Positions 54,878-63,745 of a DNA stretch of 64,000 bases are shown here, piece by piece. The notes below the pieces were generated by a model. The model did no database searches, was not told the origin of the DNA, and was given only the letters and a program-made list of their open reading frames with translations. Source of the stretch: CAWGXG01 sp963826505 (GTDB lineage Bacteria; Chloroflexota; Anaerolineae; Aggregatilineales; Aggregatilineaceae); assembly GCA_963826505.1 (NCBI GenBank), contig CAWGXG010000005.1, positions 248,001 through 312,000 on the forward strand, in the 5' to 3' direction. A program made the translations under genes and the position numbers. The stretch's first letter is position 1. Every line of letters begins with the position of its first letter.

Positions 54878-55968
54878 TTTGACCTCACAGCCCGGATCGA
54901 CACTGGGGCTGCCGGATCAACGACCAGGTCACGTGGCACGGCTTCCACGCTCTGCTGATCCAGAACGAGCTGCTGCAGATCGTCGTCCTGGTCGATAAGG
55001 GGTCTGAAATCATCCAGTTTCTCTACAAGCCGCTGGATATCGATTTCCTGTGGCGCGCGCCCAACAAGCTTCGCAGTCCGGCCACGTTTGTGTCTGCCGG
55101 AGGGAGCCAGCCGACGCCCTTCTTCGATCGCTGGACCGGCGCGTGGTTCGAGGTGGTGCCCAATGGCGGTCCGGCCTGTGAGTACAAAGGCGCGCCGCTG
55201 GGTTTCTTCGCGGAAACGACTAACGTCCCGTGGGATTACCGCATCCTGGAAGACCGGCCCGGATCGGGTCAGCGTGGCGCTGTGGATCAAGACCTATCGC
55301 ACGCCGTTTTTACTCCAAAAAACGCTCACGCTAGAAGCGGGTCGCGCGGCGCTGTTGATCGAGGAACGTCTGACCAACGAGGGGCACGAGCCGGTGGACT
55401 TCATGTGGGGACATCACCCGGTGGTCGGCGCGCCCTTCCTGGACGACACCTGCCGCATCTCGGCCCCGGATTCGCCGCGTCGAAGTGCTGCACGACGAAG
55501 ACGGTCCCGATTATCGCATGGGGCTGCATCAGGTCGGGCGCTGGCCGGTCATCCAGGATCGTCACGGGCAGCCGCTAGACCTGCGCGACGGTTCCGCCGC
55601 CTACCAGCCGCACCATGGACAACTGCTACCTGAGCGAGTTCGACGCAGGCTGGATCGCCGTTAGCAATACGCGGCGGCGCGTCGGCTTTGGGCTGGCCTG
55701 GAACGCGGAAGTATTTCGCTATATCTGGCTGTGGCAGGCGTTCGGCGGCGGGCTTGGCTATCCCTGGTACGGGCGCACCTACAACATGGGCATCGAGCCG
55801 TGGAACAGCTTCCCCTGCGGCGGGCTGAACGAAGCCCTCGCGCGCGGCACGGCCATGCACCTCGATCCCGGCAAAAGTCTGGACACCTGGTTAACCGCCG
55901 TGGCCTACACGGACCAGGACGTGGTGACCCACATTCAGCGTGACGGCACAGTCACAGGCGAGGAGTAA
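54878..55968 (+). pseudogene. Aldose-1-epimerase/mutarotase-like protein with about four frameshifts
   Basis: Fragments in three frames make up one galactose-mutarotase-fold protein: MFDLTARID (from 54878), then CRINDQVTWHGFHALLIQNE and FVSAGGSQPTPFFDRWTGAW to about 55258, then DRVSVALWIKTYRTPFLLQK and MWGHHPVVGAPFL to about 55470, RVEVLHDEDGPDYRMG to about 55612, and MDNCYLSEFDAGWIAVSNTR to the stop at 55968. The WGHHPVVG motif carries the family's His pair. The breaks lie near 54900, 55259, 55475 and 55613. The neighbouring deacetylase and NagB-like genes are also broken. Confidence 0.75.
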
Positions 55969-55970
55969 TC

Positions 55971-56854
55971 ATGACGTCTACCATCGACCCGAAACAGTTA
56001 TTCGCGTGGTGTCGCGTTCCGGCGGAAGAGCTAGAGTCCCACCCTGACGCGAAAGTCAAGATCAAGATCGTGGATACACCCGACGACGTGCATCGCTGGG
56101 CAGCCCATGACATGGTCGATGAGGTGAAAGCCAACAATGCGGCTGGCCGTCCGACGCGTTGGATCTTGCCGTGCGGGCCCACCAAGCAGTACGGCTACTT
56201 CGCCCAACAGGTCAACGCCGAGCGCATCAGCCTGCGCGACGTCCACGTCTTCCACATGGACGATTTTCTGGATTGGGAAACCGCCATTTGCCGCTGGATC
56301 ACCCCTTCTGTTACCAGGGCTGGATGCTGCGCAACTTCTACGGGCCCATCGATCCGGAACTCGCCATCCCGGCCAGCCAGCGCCACTTCCCATCCACGCA
56401 CGACCTGGACAGTATCAGCCGGGCCATCGAGGCGGTGGGCGGCGTGGACACCACTTATGGCGGCGTGGGCTATCGGGGCCATATTGCCTACAACGAGCCG
56501 CCACAATCACCCTGGTATTCCATCACGCCGGAACAATTCCGCAATTCGAAAACGCGCATTCTGCACCTCAATGACGACACTCTGATCGCCGTCAGCCAGC
56601 GCACCGTTGGAGGTCTTTCCCATGCCGTCCCGCCGATGGCGATCACGATGGGCATGAAAGACCTGCTGTCCGCGCGACGCATCCGGCTAATGTCCGACAC
56701 CGGGGCGTGGAAGCGCACCGTCGTGCGCATGCTGCTCTTTGGACCAGTCACCACCGAGTATTCCGTCACCTTCGTGCAGGAACACGCCGACGCGATGCTG
56801 GTCATCGACCGTAACACAGCGGTGCCGCCGCTGGAGGGGATTGGCGATGTCTGA
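55971..56854 (+). pseudogene. NagB-like (glucosamine-6-phosphate deaminase family) with one frameshift
   Basis: The first frame runs VKIKIVDTPDDVHRWAAHDM, RWILPCGPTKQYGYFAQQV, VFHMDDFLDW to about 56280. The second frame continues HLPLDHPFCYQGWMLRNFYG, GVGYRGHIAYNEPP, TVGGLSHAVPPMAITMG to the stop at 56854. Adding one A in the GGGAAACCG run near 56283 restores about 294 residues. The usual DGH motif reads RGH, so even the intact protein would differ from NagB catalytically. Its stop overlaps the PfkB start. Confidence 0.8.
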
Positions 56855-57785
56855 CAGCTCGCAGATCGTCGTCGTGGGCAGCCATGCGCCAGGGATTTTC
56901 CTGCGCGTCAAGCGCGTACCGACCGCCGGCGAAACCGTCATCGGTTGGGATTTCCAGGAGCCAGTGGACGGTGGCAAAGGGTCGAATCAGGCCATCGCCG
57001 CCGCCAAGCTGGGCGCGCGCGTGAGCTTCGTGGGCTGCGTGGGACGCGATCGGGTTGGGGATGATGGCGCGCGCTGGATGCAAGAGGCAGGCGTAGATAC
57101 GCGCTTTCTGCGGCGCAGCGAAACGACAGCCAGCGGCATCGGCTTCATCATCCTGGACGAAAATGGCGTGCCCGCGATGGTCACATCGCTGGGCGCCAAT
57201 GCGGAGTTGACGACGTCCCACATTGACGAAGCGCTGAACGCCCTGCCTGACGCGCACATCCTGCTGACCCAGTTCGAGATCGATCCGCACATCGCGTTGT
57301 ATGCGGCGCGAGCCGCCCGGTCGCGCGGCATGATCGCCATCGTGAATCCCGCGCCCGCGCCCGAAGCGCCCCTGGATGGCCTCGATGCCGCATCGATCTT
57401 GACACCTAATGAAGGGGAGGCGAAGGTGATCTTGGGCTTGGCCCCGGAAGCACCTGCCGATCTGGAATTTCTTGCGCGGGAACTCCGCGCCCAAACAGGA
57501 GTTGAGCGCGTCCTCATCACCGCCGGTGAACAGGGCGCGGTAGGCATCGATTCGTCCGGATTCTGGACGATCGCGCCCCCGCCAGTTGACGCCGTGGATA
57601 CCAGCGGCGCGGGCGACGTGTTCTGCGCGGCGCTAGCCATGAGCCTGGTTGAGGGGCACGACTTCAGAGCTGCCGCCGCATGGGCTTGCGCAGCCGCCAC
57701 GCTATCTGTCTGCAAAGCAGGCACTATTCCGGCTTATCCAACATACGATGACGTAAGCCGTTTCTTGGCAACCCGCAACGCCTGA
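56847..57785 (+). CDS. PfkB-family carbohydrate kinase (ribokinase-like)
   Basis: 312 residues from the ATG at 56847, overlapping the NagB-like stop. Ribokinase features: GGKGSNQAIAAAKLGA (substrate side), VGCVGRDRVGDDG, NPAPAPEAP, TPNEGEA, and VDTSGAGDVFCAALA with the catalytic Asp and anion hole. It phosphorylates a sugar or nucleoside-type hydroxyl with ATP. It likely feeds the amino-sugar or keto-sugar intermediates of this locus. Confidence 0.93.
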   Translation: MSDSSQIVVVGSHAPGIFLRVKRVPTAGETVIGWDFQEPVDGGKGSNQAIAAAKLGARVSFVGCVGRDRVGDDGARWMQEAGVDTRFLRRSETTASGIGFIILDENGVPAMVTSLGANAELTTSHIDEALNALPDAHILLTQFEIDPHIALYAARAARSRGMIAIVNPAPAPEAPLDGLDAASILTPNEGEAKVILGLAPEAPADLEFLARELRAQTGVERVLITAGEQGAVGIDSSGFWTIAPPPVDAVDTSGAGDVFCAALAMSLVEGHDFRAAAAWACAAATLSVCKAGTIPAYPTYDDVSRFLATRNA

Positions 57786-57885
57786 CTCAGGCCAACAAGG
57801 AGGTGCGTCTGGACATATCACGTGTTCGAACAAGGGTTCCGAATAGATCGTTCAAACATTTAGGGTTCTATAGACGGAGGAACAA

Positions 57886-59172
57886 ATGAACGCATCTCGC
57901 AAGCATCGCCGCGTTGGAATAGTCCTTGTGATCTCTGTGCTGATCGCGGCTTTCGTGTTGTCGGGGGTGGTTGTAGCCCAGGATCAACTGACGGTCTCGT
58001 ATATGCAGTCGGGAACCTATGACAAGGCTGCTGAAGAATTGGCCGTTAACTTCGAAGCGGAAACCGGAATCTCTGTCAAAGTGGTGTCGTTCCCGTGGGC
58101 AGACCTGCGCCAGAACAATACCACCGATCTCCTGACCGGAACCAACGAGTATGACGTGATGAGCGGTGGCTACTATCTGGCCGATGTCTACGATTATTTC
58201 ACGCCTCTCACGGACTACATCGCTGCCTCCAACTACGCCGAAGGCATGATCCCCGGCCTGATGGATCCGGGCCGTTCCGAATGGTCCAACGGCGAACAGA
58301 TTGGCATCCCGTACGGCATCGACGCCTACGGCTTGATCGTCAATGACGAACTGCTGGCTCAGGCGGGTGTCGAACCCAATTTCGCCACCTGGGATGATGT
58401 CCTCGCGGCGTGCGCGGTGATCCAGGAGAAACTGCCCGACATCGCGTGCCTGAGCTACCCGTCCGCTCAACCGGAACAGGCTCCGACCTTCTTCATCGCC
58501 ATCTACAACGGCACCTACATCAACGCCGACGGTCAGTACGAGTTGGAAGCCGACAAGGCTGCCGCTGCTGCCGAAACCGTAGGCAAAATCTGGGGATACC
58601 TGCCGCCCAACGGCATGGCGCTGAGCTTTGAAGAAGCAGCCCAGGTCTTCATGGATGGTCAGTCAGCCATGCTGGCGGACTGGCCGAGCTTCGTCTCAAC
58701 AGCCCTCGACAACCCGGAAACCAGCGGCGTATATGGCAAGTGGAGCCAGGTGCCGTTCCCCGGTGAAGGCTTCCCCTGGTTGAGCCTGTGGCAGTTGTTC
58801 ATCCCCAAGTCGACCAAGAACAAAGATGCCGCATGGCAGTGGATTCAGGAATACGCGGGTGAAGCCAACGCCAAAGAATGGTATGTCAAATATGGCATTG
58901 GCTCCGTGTGGCAGTCCACCTACGAGGACGCCGACCTGGCCGCCCAGCACGCCCATCAATGGCCCGCGCTGATCGGGGATTTCGCCCGCGCCAAGAATCC
59001 GCCGCTGAGCGGTGAAGCGCAAGACTTCCTGGCCGCCACACTGATCGAGGTTGCGACTGGCCAGAAGACTGCCGCAGAAGGTATCGCTGCTGTCAACGAC
59101 AAATGGCAGACGATCCCGGTTCCGCCCTCGATTCTTGAGGTCGCGGCGGCAGCCGGCTTCCAGGCTCAGTAA
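57886..59172 (+). CDS. ABC transporter extracellular sugar-binding protein (CUT1 type)
   Basis: 428 residues: N-terminal basic region and signal peptide (VGIVLVISVLIAAFVLSGVV, then AQDQ) followed by a MalE-type fold (LAVNFEAETGISVKVVSFPW, EYDVMSGGYYLADVYDYF, IPYGIDAYGLIVND, and FMDGQSAMLADWPSF). GGAGGAAC precedes the ATG. It captures a sugar outside the membrane and delivers it to the two permeases. Two stem-loops separate it from the first permease gene. Confidence 0.93.
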   Translation: MNASRKHRRVGIVLVISVLIAAFVLSGVVVAQDQLTVSYMQSGTYDKAAEELAVNFEAETGISVKVVSFPWADLRQNNTTDLLTGTNEYDVMSGGYYLADVYDYFTPLTDYIAASNYAEGMIPGLMDPGRSEWSNGEQIGIPYGIDAYGLIVNDELLAQAGVEPNFATWDDVLAACAVIQEKLPDIACLSYPSAQPEQAPTFFIAIYNGTYINADGQYELEADKAAAAAETVGKIWGYLPPNGMALSFEEAAQVFMDGQSAMLADWPSFVSTALDNPETSGVYGKWSQVPFPGEGFPWLSLWQLFIPKSTKNKDAAWQWIQEYAGEANAKEWYVKYGIGSVWQSTYEDADLAAQHAHQWPALIGDFARAKNPPLSGEAQDFLAATLIEVATGQKTAAEGIAAVNDKWQTIPVPPSILEVAAAAGFQAQ

Positions 59173-59190
59173 ATCGCTGGCAGTCAGAAC

Positions 59191-59262
59191 ATGAGCAATA
59201 TTGCTCATGTGCCTGTCAAGTGCCGACCGATTCCAGGGCAGGCTCGCAGTCTGTCCTGGAAT
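59191..59262 (+). other. Two stem-loops between binding-protein and permease genes
   Basis: ATGAGCAAT/ATTGCTCAT (59191-59208) is a perfect 18-bp palindrome. A second stem, 59230-59241 with 59251-59262, has 12 pairs including one G-U and a 9-nt loop. No U tract follows. Likely the 3' stabiliser that raises binding-protein mRNA over permease mRNA, as in maltose operons. Confidence 0.6.
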
Positions 59263-59313
59263 CAGACCGTATCGCCCGGCTCACCTTGAGCACCAACGCG
59301 TCAGGACGCCGCG

Positions 59314-60264
59314 ATGATGATGGAAGATAGTGCGATTGAAACGAGAGCGTTTTCCCGCTGGGACATCCTCAGGGCCTATCTGGCGGAAAACGGGATGCTG
59401 GTTCTGTTCCTGCTGCCCGCCGTGATTATCCTGATCGTTACGCAGGGCTATCCGCTGGCCTATTCAGCCTATTTTTCACTCCGCGACTGGACCCTGGCTC
59501 GCTCACCGACTCCCGGCCCTTTCATCGGCCTGGACAATTACAGACGGGCCTTCGACGACAGCGTCTTCATGGGCGCGGTCAGTACGACGGTCACTTTTGC
59601 CGTAGCCGCGACCTGCTTTGAGCTGCTGGTCGGGTTCAGCCTGGCCTATATTACGGTGGGCGAAAGTTTTTGGCTGCAAGTCAGCCGCACGATCCTGATC
59701 ATGCCGATGGTCATCGCGCCGGTCGCGGTCGGGACGATGTGGCGCATGATGTACAGTGCGCGCGCGGGGTTGATCAACCACCTGCTTCAACAGATCGGGA
59801 TCGCCGGTCCAGACTGGTTAGGCGACCCCTCGGTCGCCCTGAAATCACTGGTCATCATCGACGTCTGGGAATGGTCGCCGTTCGTGATGGTCATCTACGC
59901 GGCGGCGCTCACCTCCCTGCCCCAAGAACCGTTTCGCGCCGCGCGGGTCGACGGCGCAACACGCTGGCAGATCTTCCGCCACATCACCATCCCGCTGCTG
60001 ATGCCGGTCACGCTGCTGGTGCTCATGTTCCGGCTTATCGATACCCTGCTCACGCTGGATATCGTGGTCACGACGACGTTTGGCGGTCCCGGCTTCAAAA
60101 CTTATACGCTCAGCTTTTGGATTTATCAGCAAGGCTTACGCTACTTCAATATCAGCTATTCTGCGGCCACCTCCTGGATCATGCTCATCGGCTGTCTGCT
60201 GGTAGCTATCGTGCTGCTGATCGTGAGACAGCGGGTCACGCGTTGGCAAGGGACACAGAGATGA
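59314..60264 (+). CDS. ABC sugar transporter permease (MalF type)
   Basis: 316 residues with six hydrophobic segments (first: MLVLFLLPAVIILIVTQGY) and the cytoplasmic EAA loop FRAARVDGATRWQIFRHITI that docks on the ATPase. The second permease starts within its stop codon. It forms the pore of the CUT1 transporter with that protein. Confidence 0.92.
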   Translation: MMMEDSAIETRAFSRWDILRAYLAENGMLVLFLLPAVIILIVTQGYPLAYSAYFSLRDWTLARSPTPGPFIGLDNYRRAFDDSVFMGAVSTTVTFAVAATCFELLVGFSLAYITVGESFWLQVSRTILIMPMVIAPVAVGTMWRMMYSARAGLINHLLQQIGIAGPDWLGDPSVALKSLVIIDVWEWSPFVMVIYAAALTSLPQEPFRAARVDGATRWQIFRHITIPLLMPVTLLVLMFRLIDTLLTLDIVVTTTFGGPGFKTYTLSFWIYQQGLRYFNISYSAATSWIMLIGCLLVAIVLLIVRQRVTRWQGTQR

Positions 60265-61133
60265 TGAACGGACGCGTTCCAAATGAGCGAACCAGCCAAA
60301 TTTTGTCCATAGTGGGGAACACATTCCGCGTCGTTTTGATCGTGGTCTGTCTGATCGTCATCAGCACCCCGTTTGTGTTCCTGTTTCTGAACAGTCTCAA
60401 GCCGCCCAATGAATTCCTATCGACGCCGATCAAAATCATCCCCAGCCATTTCACGACCGAACATTACCGGGCGGTGTTCAACAGCCACGAAGATACCATT
60501 AAATATCTCAAGAACTCGCTGGTGATCACGGCCAGTGCGACCCTGTTCAGCGTGTTGATCGGCTCGCTGGCCGCTTACAGCCTGGCGCGGTTGACGCTGC
60601 CATTTCACCTGACCTCCATCATCGCCTTTACGTTTCTCATCGTGCGCTTCTATCCCAAGATCACGGTGGCGCTGCCTTACTTCGTTTTGATGCGCGATTT
60701 GCACCTGTTGGACACACGCTGGGCCGTCATCATCGCCCATGTGAGCCTGACGCTGCCGTTCACCGTCTGGCTGATGCTCACGTTTTTCAACGATCTGCCG
60801 AAAGAACTCGAACAATCGGCCATGCTGGACGGCTGCAACCCCTGGCAACGCTTCACTCAAATCATCCTGCCGCTGACGACCCCGGCGCTGGTGACAGCGG
60901 CCATCCTGACGGCGCTGCTGTCGTGGAACGAATTTCTGCTGGCAGCGACGGTCGCCCCGGCGGATGCCAAAACATTACCGGTGAGAATTTCAGCCTTCAT
61001 CACCGACAAGGGTATTTTGTGGGGGCCAATGTCGGCGATGAGCACCGTCATCATCGTTCCGATGATGCTGTTTGCATTGTTTGCACAACGCTACCTCGTG
61101 CGCGGTTTGACACTTGGCGCGGTGAAAGGCTAA
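60261..61133 (+). CDS. ABC sugar transporter permease (MalG type)
   Basis: 290 residues from the ATG at 60261 (4-bp overlap with the first permease; a second ATG lies 3 bp on). First membrane segment VVLIVVCLIVISTPFVFLFL, EAA loop LEQSAMLDGCNPWQRFTQII, and C-terminal membrane helix ending YLVRGLTLGAVKG, which is the typical MalG-type C-terminus. Partner of the preceding permease and the ATPase. Confidence 0.93.
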   Translation: MMNGRVPNERTSQILSIVGNTFRVVLIVVCLIVISTPFVFLFLNSLKPPNEFLSTPIKIIPSHFTTEHYRAVFNSHEDTIKYLKNSLVITASATLFSVLIGSLAAYSLARLTLPFHLTSIIAFTFLIVRFYPKITVALPYFVLMRDLHLLDTRWAVIIAHVSLTLPFTVWLMLTFFNDLPKELEQSAMLDGCNPWQRFTQIILPLTTPALVTAAILTALLSWNEFLLAATVAPADAKTLPVRISAFITDKGILWGPMSAMSTVIIVPMMLFALFAQRYLVRGLTLGAVKG

Positions 61134-61143
61134 GACAACCATC

Positions 61144-62223
61144 ATGGCAACTGTTGAGCTGCGGAATCTGAGCAAACGTTTTCGAAATGTCGTCGCCGTG
61201 CGCGACTTGAGCCTGACGATTCAGGACAAGGAGTTCGTATCGCTGCTGGGGCCCTCCGGATGCGGCAAGACAACGACCCTCAATATGATCGCCGGACTCG
61301 AAAAGCCATCAGGCGGTGAAATTTTAATCGACGGCCGTGCTGTGACGCATGTGCCCGCGGCTAAGCGCAACATTGCGATGGTGTTCCAAAATTACGCCCT
61401 ATACCCCCACATGACCGTGTACAAAAACATGGCGTTCGCGCTCAAAATTCGCAAGACGGATAAGCAGACGATGGAAAGGCGCATCCGTGACTCCGCGCAG
61501 GCCCTTGGCATTTCGGAGCTGTTGGATCGTTACCCGCGCCAGCTTTCCGGCGGGCAGCGCCAGCGCGTCGCATTGGGGCGTGCCATCGTGCGCGATCCGC
61601 GCGTATTCTTGCTCGACGAGCCGCTCAGCAACCTGGACGCGGTGCTGCGCGTGCAGACCCGAGCCGAACTCAAGCTGCTGTTCAACCGCCTGCAAACGAC
61701 GGCCATCTATGTCACGCACGACCAGTCCGAAGCCATGACCATGAGCGACCGGATCGCGATCTTCCGTAATGGCGAATTGCAGCAGGTCGACACGCCGCTG
61801 AATATCTACTATGCACCAGCCAATCATTTTGTGGCCGGGTTCGTGGGGAACCCACCCATGAATTTTCTGGATGCGACCGTCACCCCAGAGGGCCAGTTGG
61901 CGGTATTCCATGCACGCGTGGCGTGTCCGCCGGACTTCGACCCGCGCGCATGGATAAACAAGAAGGTCACATTGGGCATTCGGCCCGAAGAAATCCGGCT
62001 GGCGGGAGCAGATGGCCTTAGCGGCGTGGTCAAAGTTGTCGAGCATTTCGGATCGACGGTGCTCTCCTACGTCGACGTCCACGATCAACTGATCAAAGTG
62101 CAATCGGAAGCGACCAAGGACATCGCGCTCGGCCAGTCGATACATCTGGCTTTTTTACCGCAAGCTCTCTATCTGTTCGATGCCGAATCAGGACACGCCA
62201 TCCGCACTCCCGGCGTGAGCTAA
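61144..62223 (+). CDS. ABC sugar transporter ATP-binding protein (MalK/UgpC type)
   Basis: 359 residues: Walker A GPSGCGKTTTLNM, signature LSGGQRQRVALGRA, Walker B FLLDEPLSNLDA and switch His in YVTHDQSEAM, then a C-terminal TOBE/regulatory domain (NPPMNFLDATVTP, LGIRPEEIRLAG). It energises the transporter in the operon and is 10 bp downstream of the second permease. Such ATPases are often shared with other CUT1 transporters. Confidence 0.95.
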   Translation: MATVELRNLSKRFRNVVAVRDLSLTIQDKEFVSLLGPSGCGKTTTLNMIAGLEKPSGGEILIDGRAVTHVPAAKRNIAMVFQNYALYPHMTVYKNMAFALKIRKTDKQTMERRIRDSAQALGISELLDRYPRQLSGGQRQRVALGRAIVRDPRVFLLDEPLSNLDAVLRVQTRAELKLLFNRLQTTAIYVTHDQSEAMTMSDRIAIFRNGELQQVDTPLNIYYAPANHFVAGFVGNPPMNFLDATVTPEGQLAVFHARVACPPDFDPRAWINKKVTLGIRPEEIRLAGADGLSGVVKVVEHFGSTVLSYVDVHDQLIKVQSEATKDIALGQSIHLAFLPQALYLFDAESGHAIRTPGVS

Positions 62224-62244
62224 TCCAGATCAGGAGGAACCACA

Positions 62245-63198
62245 ATGCGCGTCATCGTTATCGGCGGAACCGGCCATGTCGGCACCTATCTCGTGCCGCG
62301 CCTGGTCGCGGTTGGCCACGCAGTCACCGTCGTGACTCGCAATCAAAGCAAACCCTATCAAGCTTCCGCCGCGTGGGACAATGTCCAGCGGGTGACGATC
62401 GATCGCGACGCCGCCGAAAAAGCTGGCGATTTCGGCCAGCGTATCCGCGCGCTGGAACCGGACGTCGTGATCGACATGATTTGCTTCACCCAGGCCAGCG
62501 CGCAGCATCTTGTCGAAGCCCTGCGCGGTCAGATTCAGCATTTTCTCCACTGCGGCACCATCTGGATTCACGGCCCAAGCGTCGAGGTCCCCACGACGGA
62601 GGAACAGCCGCGCCGCCCGTTTGGCGATTACGGCATTCAGAAGGCCCAAATCGAAACGTACCTGCTCGGCGAAGCGCGGCGCAGCGGCTTCCCGGCGACC
62701 TGTTTGCATCCTGGCCATATCGTGGGACCGGGCTGGAACCCGCTGAATCCTCAGGGACATTTCAACCCGTCAGTGTTCGAGCGTCTCGCCCACGGCGAAG
62801 AAGTGGCGCTGCCCAACCTGGGCATGGAAACTGTGCACCACGTACACGCTGACGACGTGGCGCAGGCGTTCATGGCCGCCCTGGCACAACGCAGCGCTGC
62901 TGTTGGCGAGAGTTTCCATGTCGTATCGCCTGCTGCCGTGACGCTGCGCGGCTATGCCGAAACCGTCGCAGGCTGGTTTGGCCGCGAACCGAAGCTCGCC
63001 TATCTTCCCTGGGAAAAGTGGCGCGAACTCGTCAGCCCGGATGAAGCGAAAGCCACCTGGGACCACATCGCCCACAGTCCAAACTGTTCCATCGCCAAAG
63101 CGCAGCGAATGATCAACTACCAGCCGCGCTACAGTTCATTTCAGTGTATACACGAATCAGTACGCTGGCTGATAGACAACGGCAAAATCACGGTCTAG
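62245..63198 (+). CDS. NAD-dependent epimerase/dehydratase family protein
   Basis: 317 residues. Rossmann start MRVIVIGGTGHVGTYLVPRL, then DVVIDMICFTQASAQHLVEA, FGDYGIQKAQIETYLL, where the YGIQK replaces the usual YxxxK catalytic pair, and HVHADDVAQAFMAAL late. It belongs to the atypical or extended SDR family. AGGAGG precedes the ATG. Last gene of the sugar locus; probably modifies a nucleotide-sugar or free sugar. Confidence 0.88.
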   Translation: MRVIVIGGTGHVGTYLVPRLVAVGHAVTVVTRNQSKPYQASAAWDNVQRVTIDRDAAEKAGDFGQRIRALEPDVVIDMICFTQASAQHLVEALRGQIQHFLHCGTIWIHGPSVEVPTTEEQPRRPFGDYGIQKAQIETYLLGEARRSGFPATCLHPGHIVGPGWNPLNPQGHFNPSVFERLAHGEEVALPNLGMETVHHVHADDVAQAFMAALAQRSAAVGESFHVVSPAAVTLRGYAETVAGWFGREPKLAYLPWEKWRELVSPDEAKATWDHIAHSPNCSIAKAQRMINYQPRYSSFQCIHESVRWLIDNGKITV

Positions 63199-63745
63199 GG
63201 TTTTGGCTGGCCGCATTGCTCATTCGTTAACTTGCGAGACCGATCCCCACAGGTTCCGTCGACCGTGGAAGATGGAATGTCGTACAACTTCTCCATAATG
63301 TGATATGCGGCCAGCGAAATGTTGTCGCAAGCCGTGTTTTATCGAATTCGATTTTCAACACTCTTTACGATCAGCTTCGTCATTGTCCGATTCCACACCC
63401 CGATCAGCAGATCTCAAGCAATTTGCACATCGACCAAGTCGATCCCACTCCACCCGTCACAAGCGCCCACCGGTACCGGTCCAGTTCGACATAGCCATGC
63501 GCTTGGGGAATTGTTCCTGTCTTCTACCAGGAGACTGCGTAGATCCCAATCCCCTCGTAGATCGGGGTTTTTGACCATATGGGATATTTCGTGAAGTTCT
63601 ATTTTCGAATTATGCGGGCGGTGAAACCAATGCGTCATTTGGACGTATTTAATTTATAAGATAAAGTTTGACTTTTTGAGTTAAAAGATCTAATATATGG
63701 AACATGCGTTCTAATCAGGCCGAAACTAGATGGTGGAGGCACATC
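63199..63745. other. Intergenic region after the sugar operon
   Basis: No convincing gene. A CCCC/GGGG hairpin followed by TTTTT at about 63552-63573 may terminate the operon weakly. An AT-rich stretch (63650-63705) may hold the promoter of the DinB-type gene, whose ATG is preceded by GGAGG. Confidence 0.5.
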
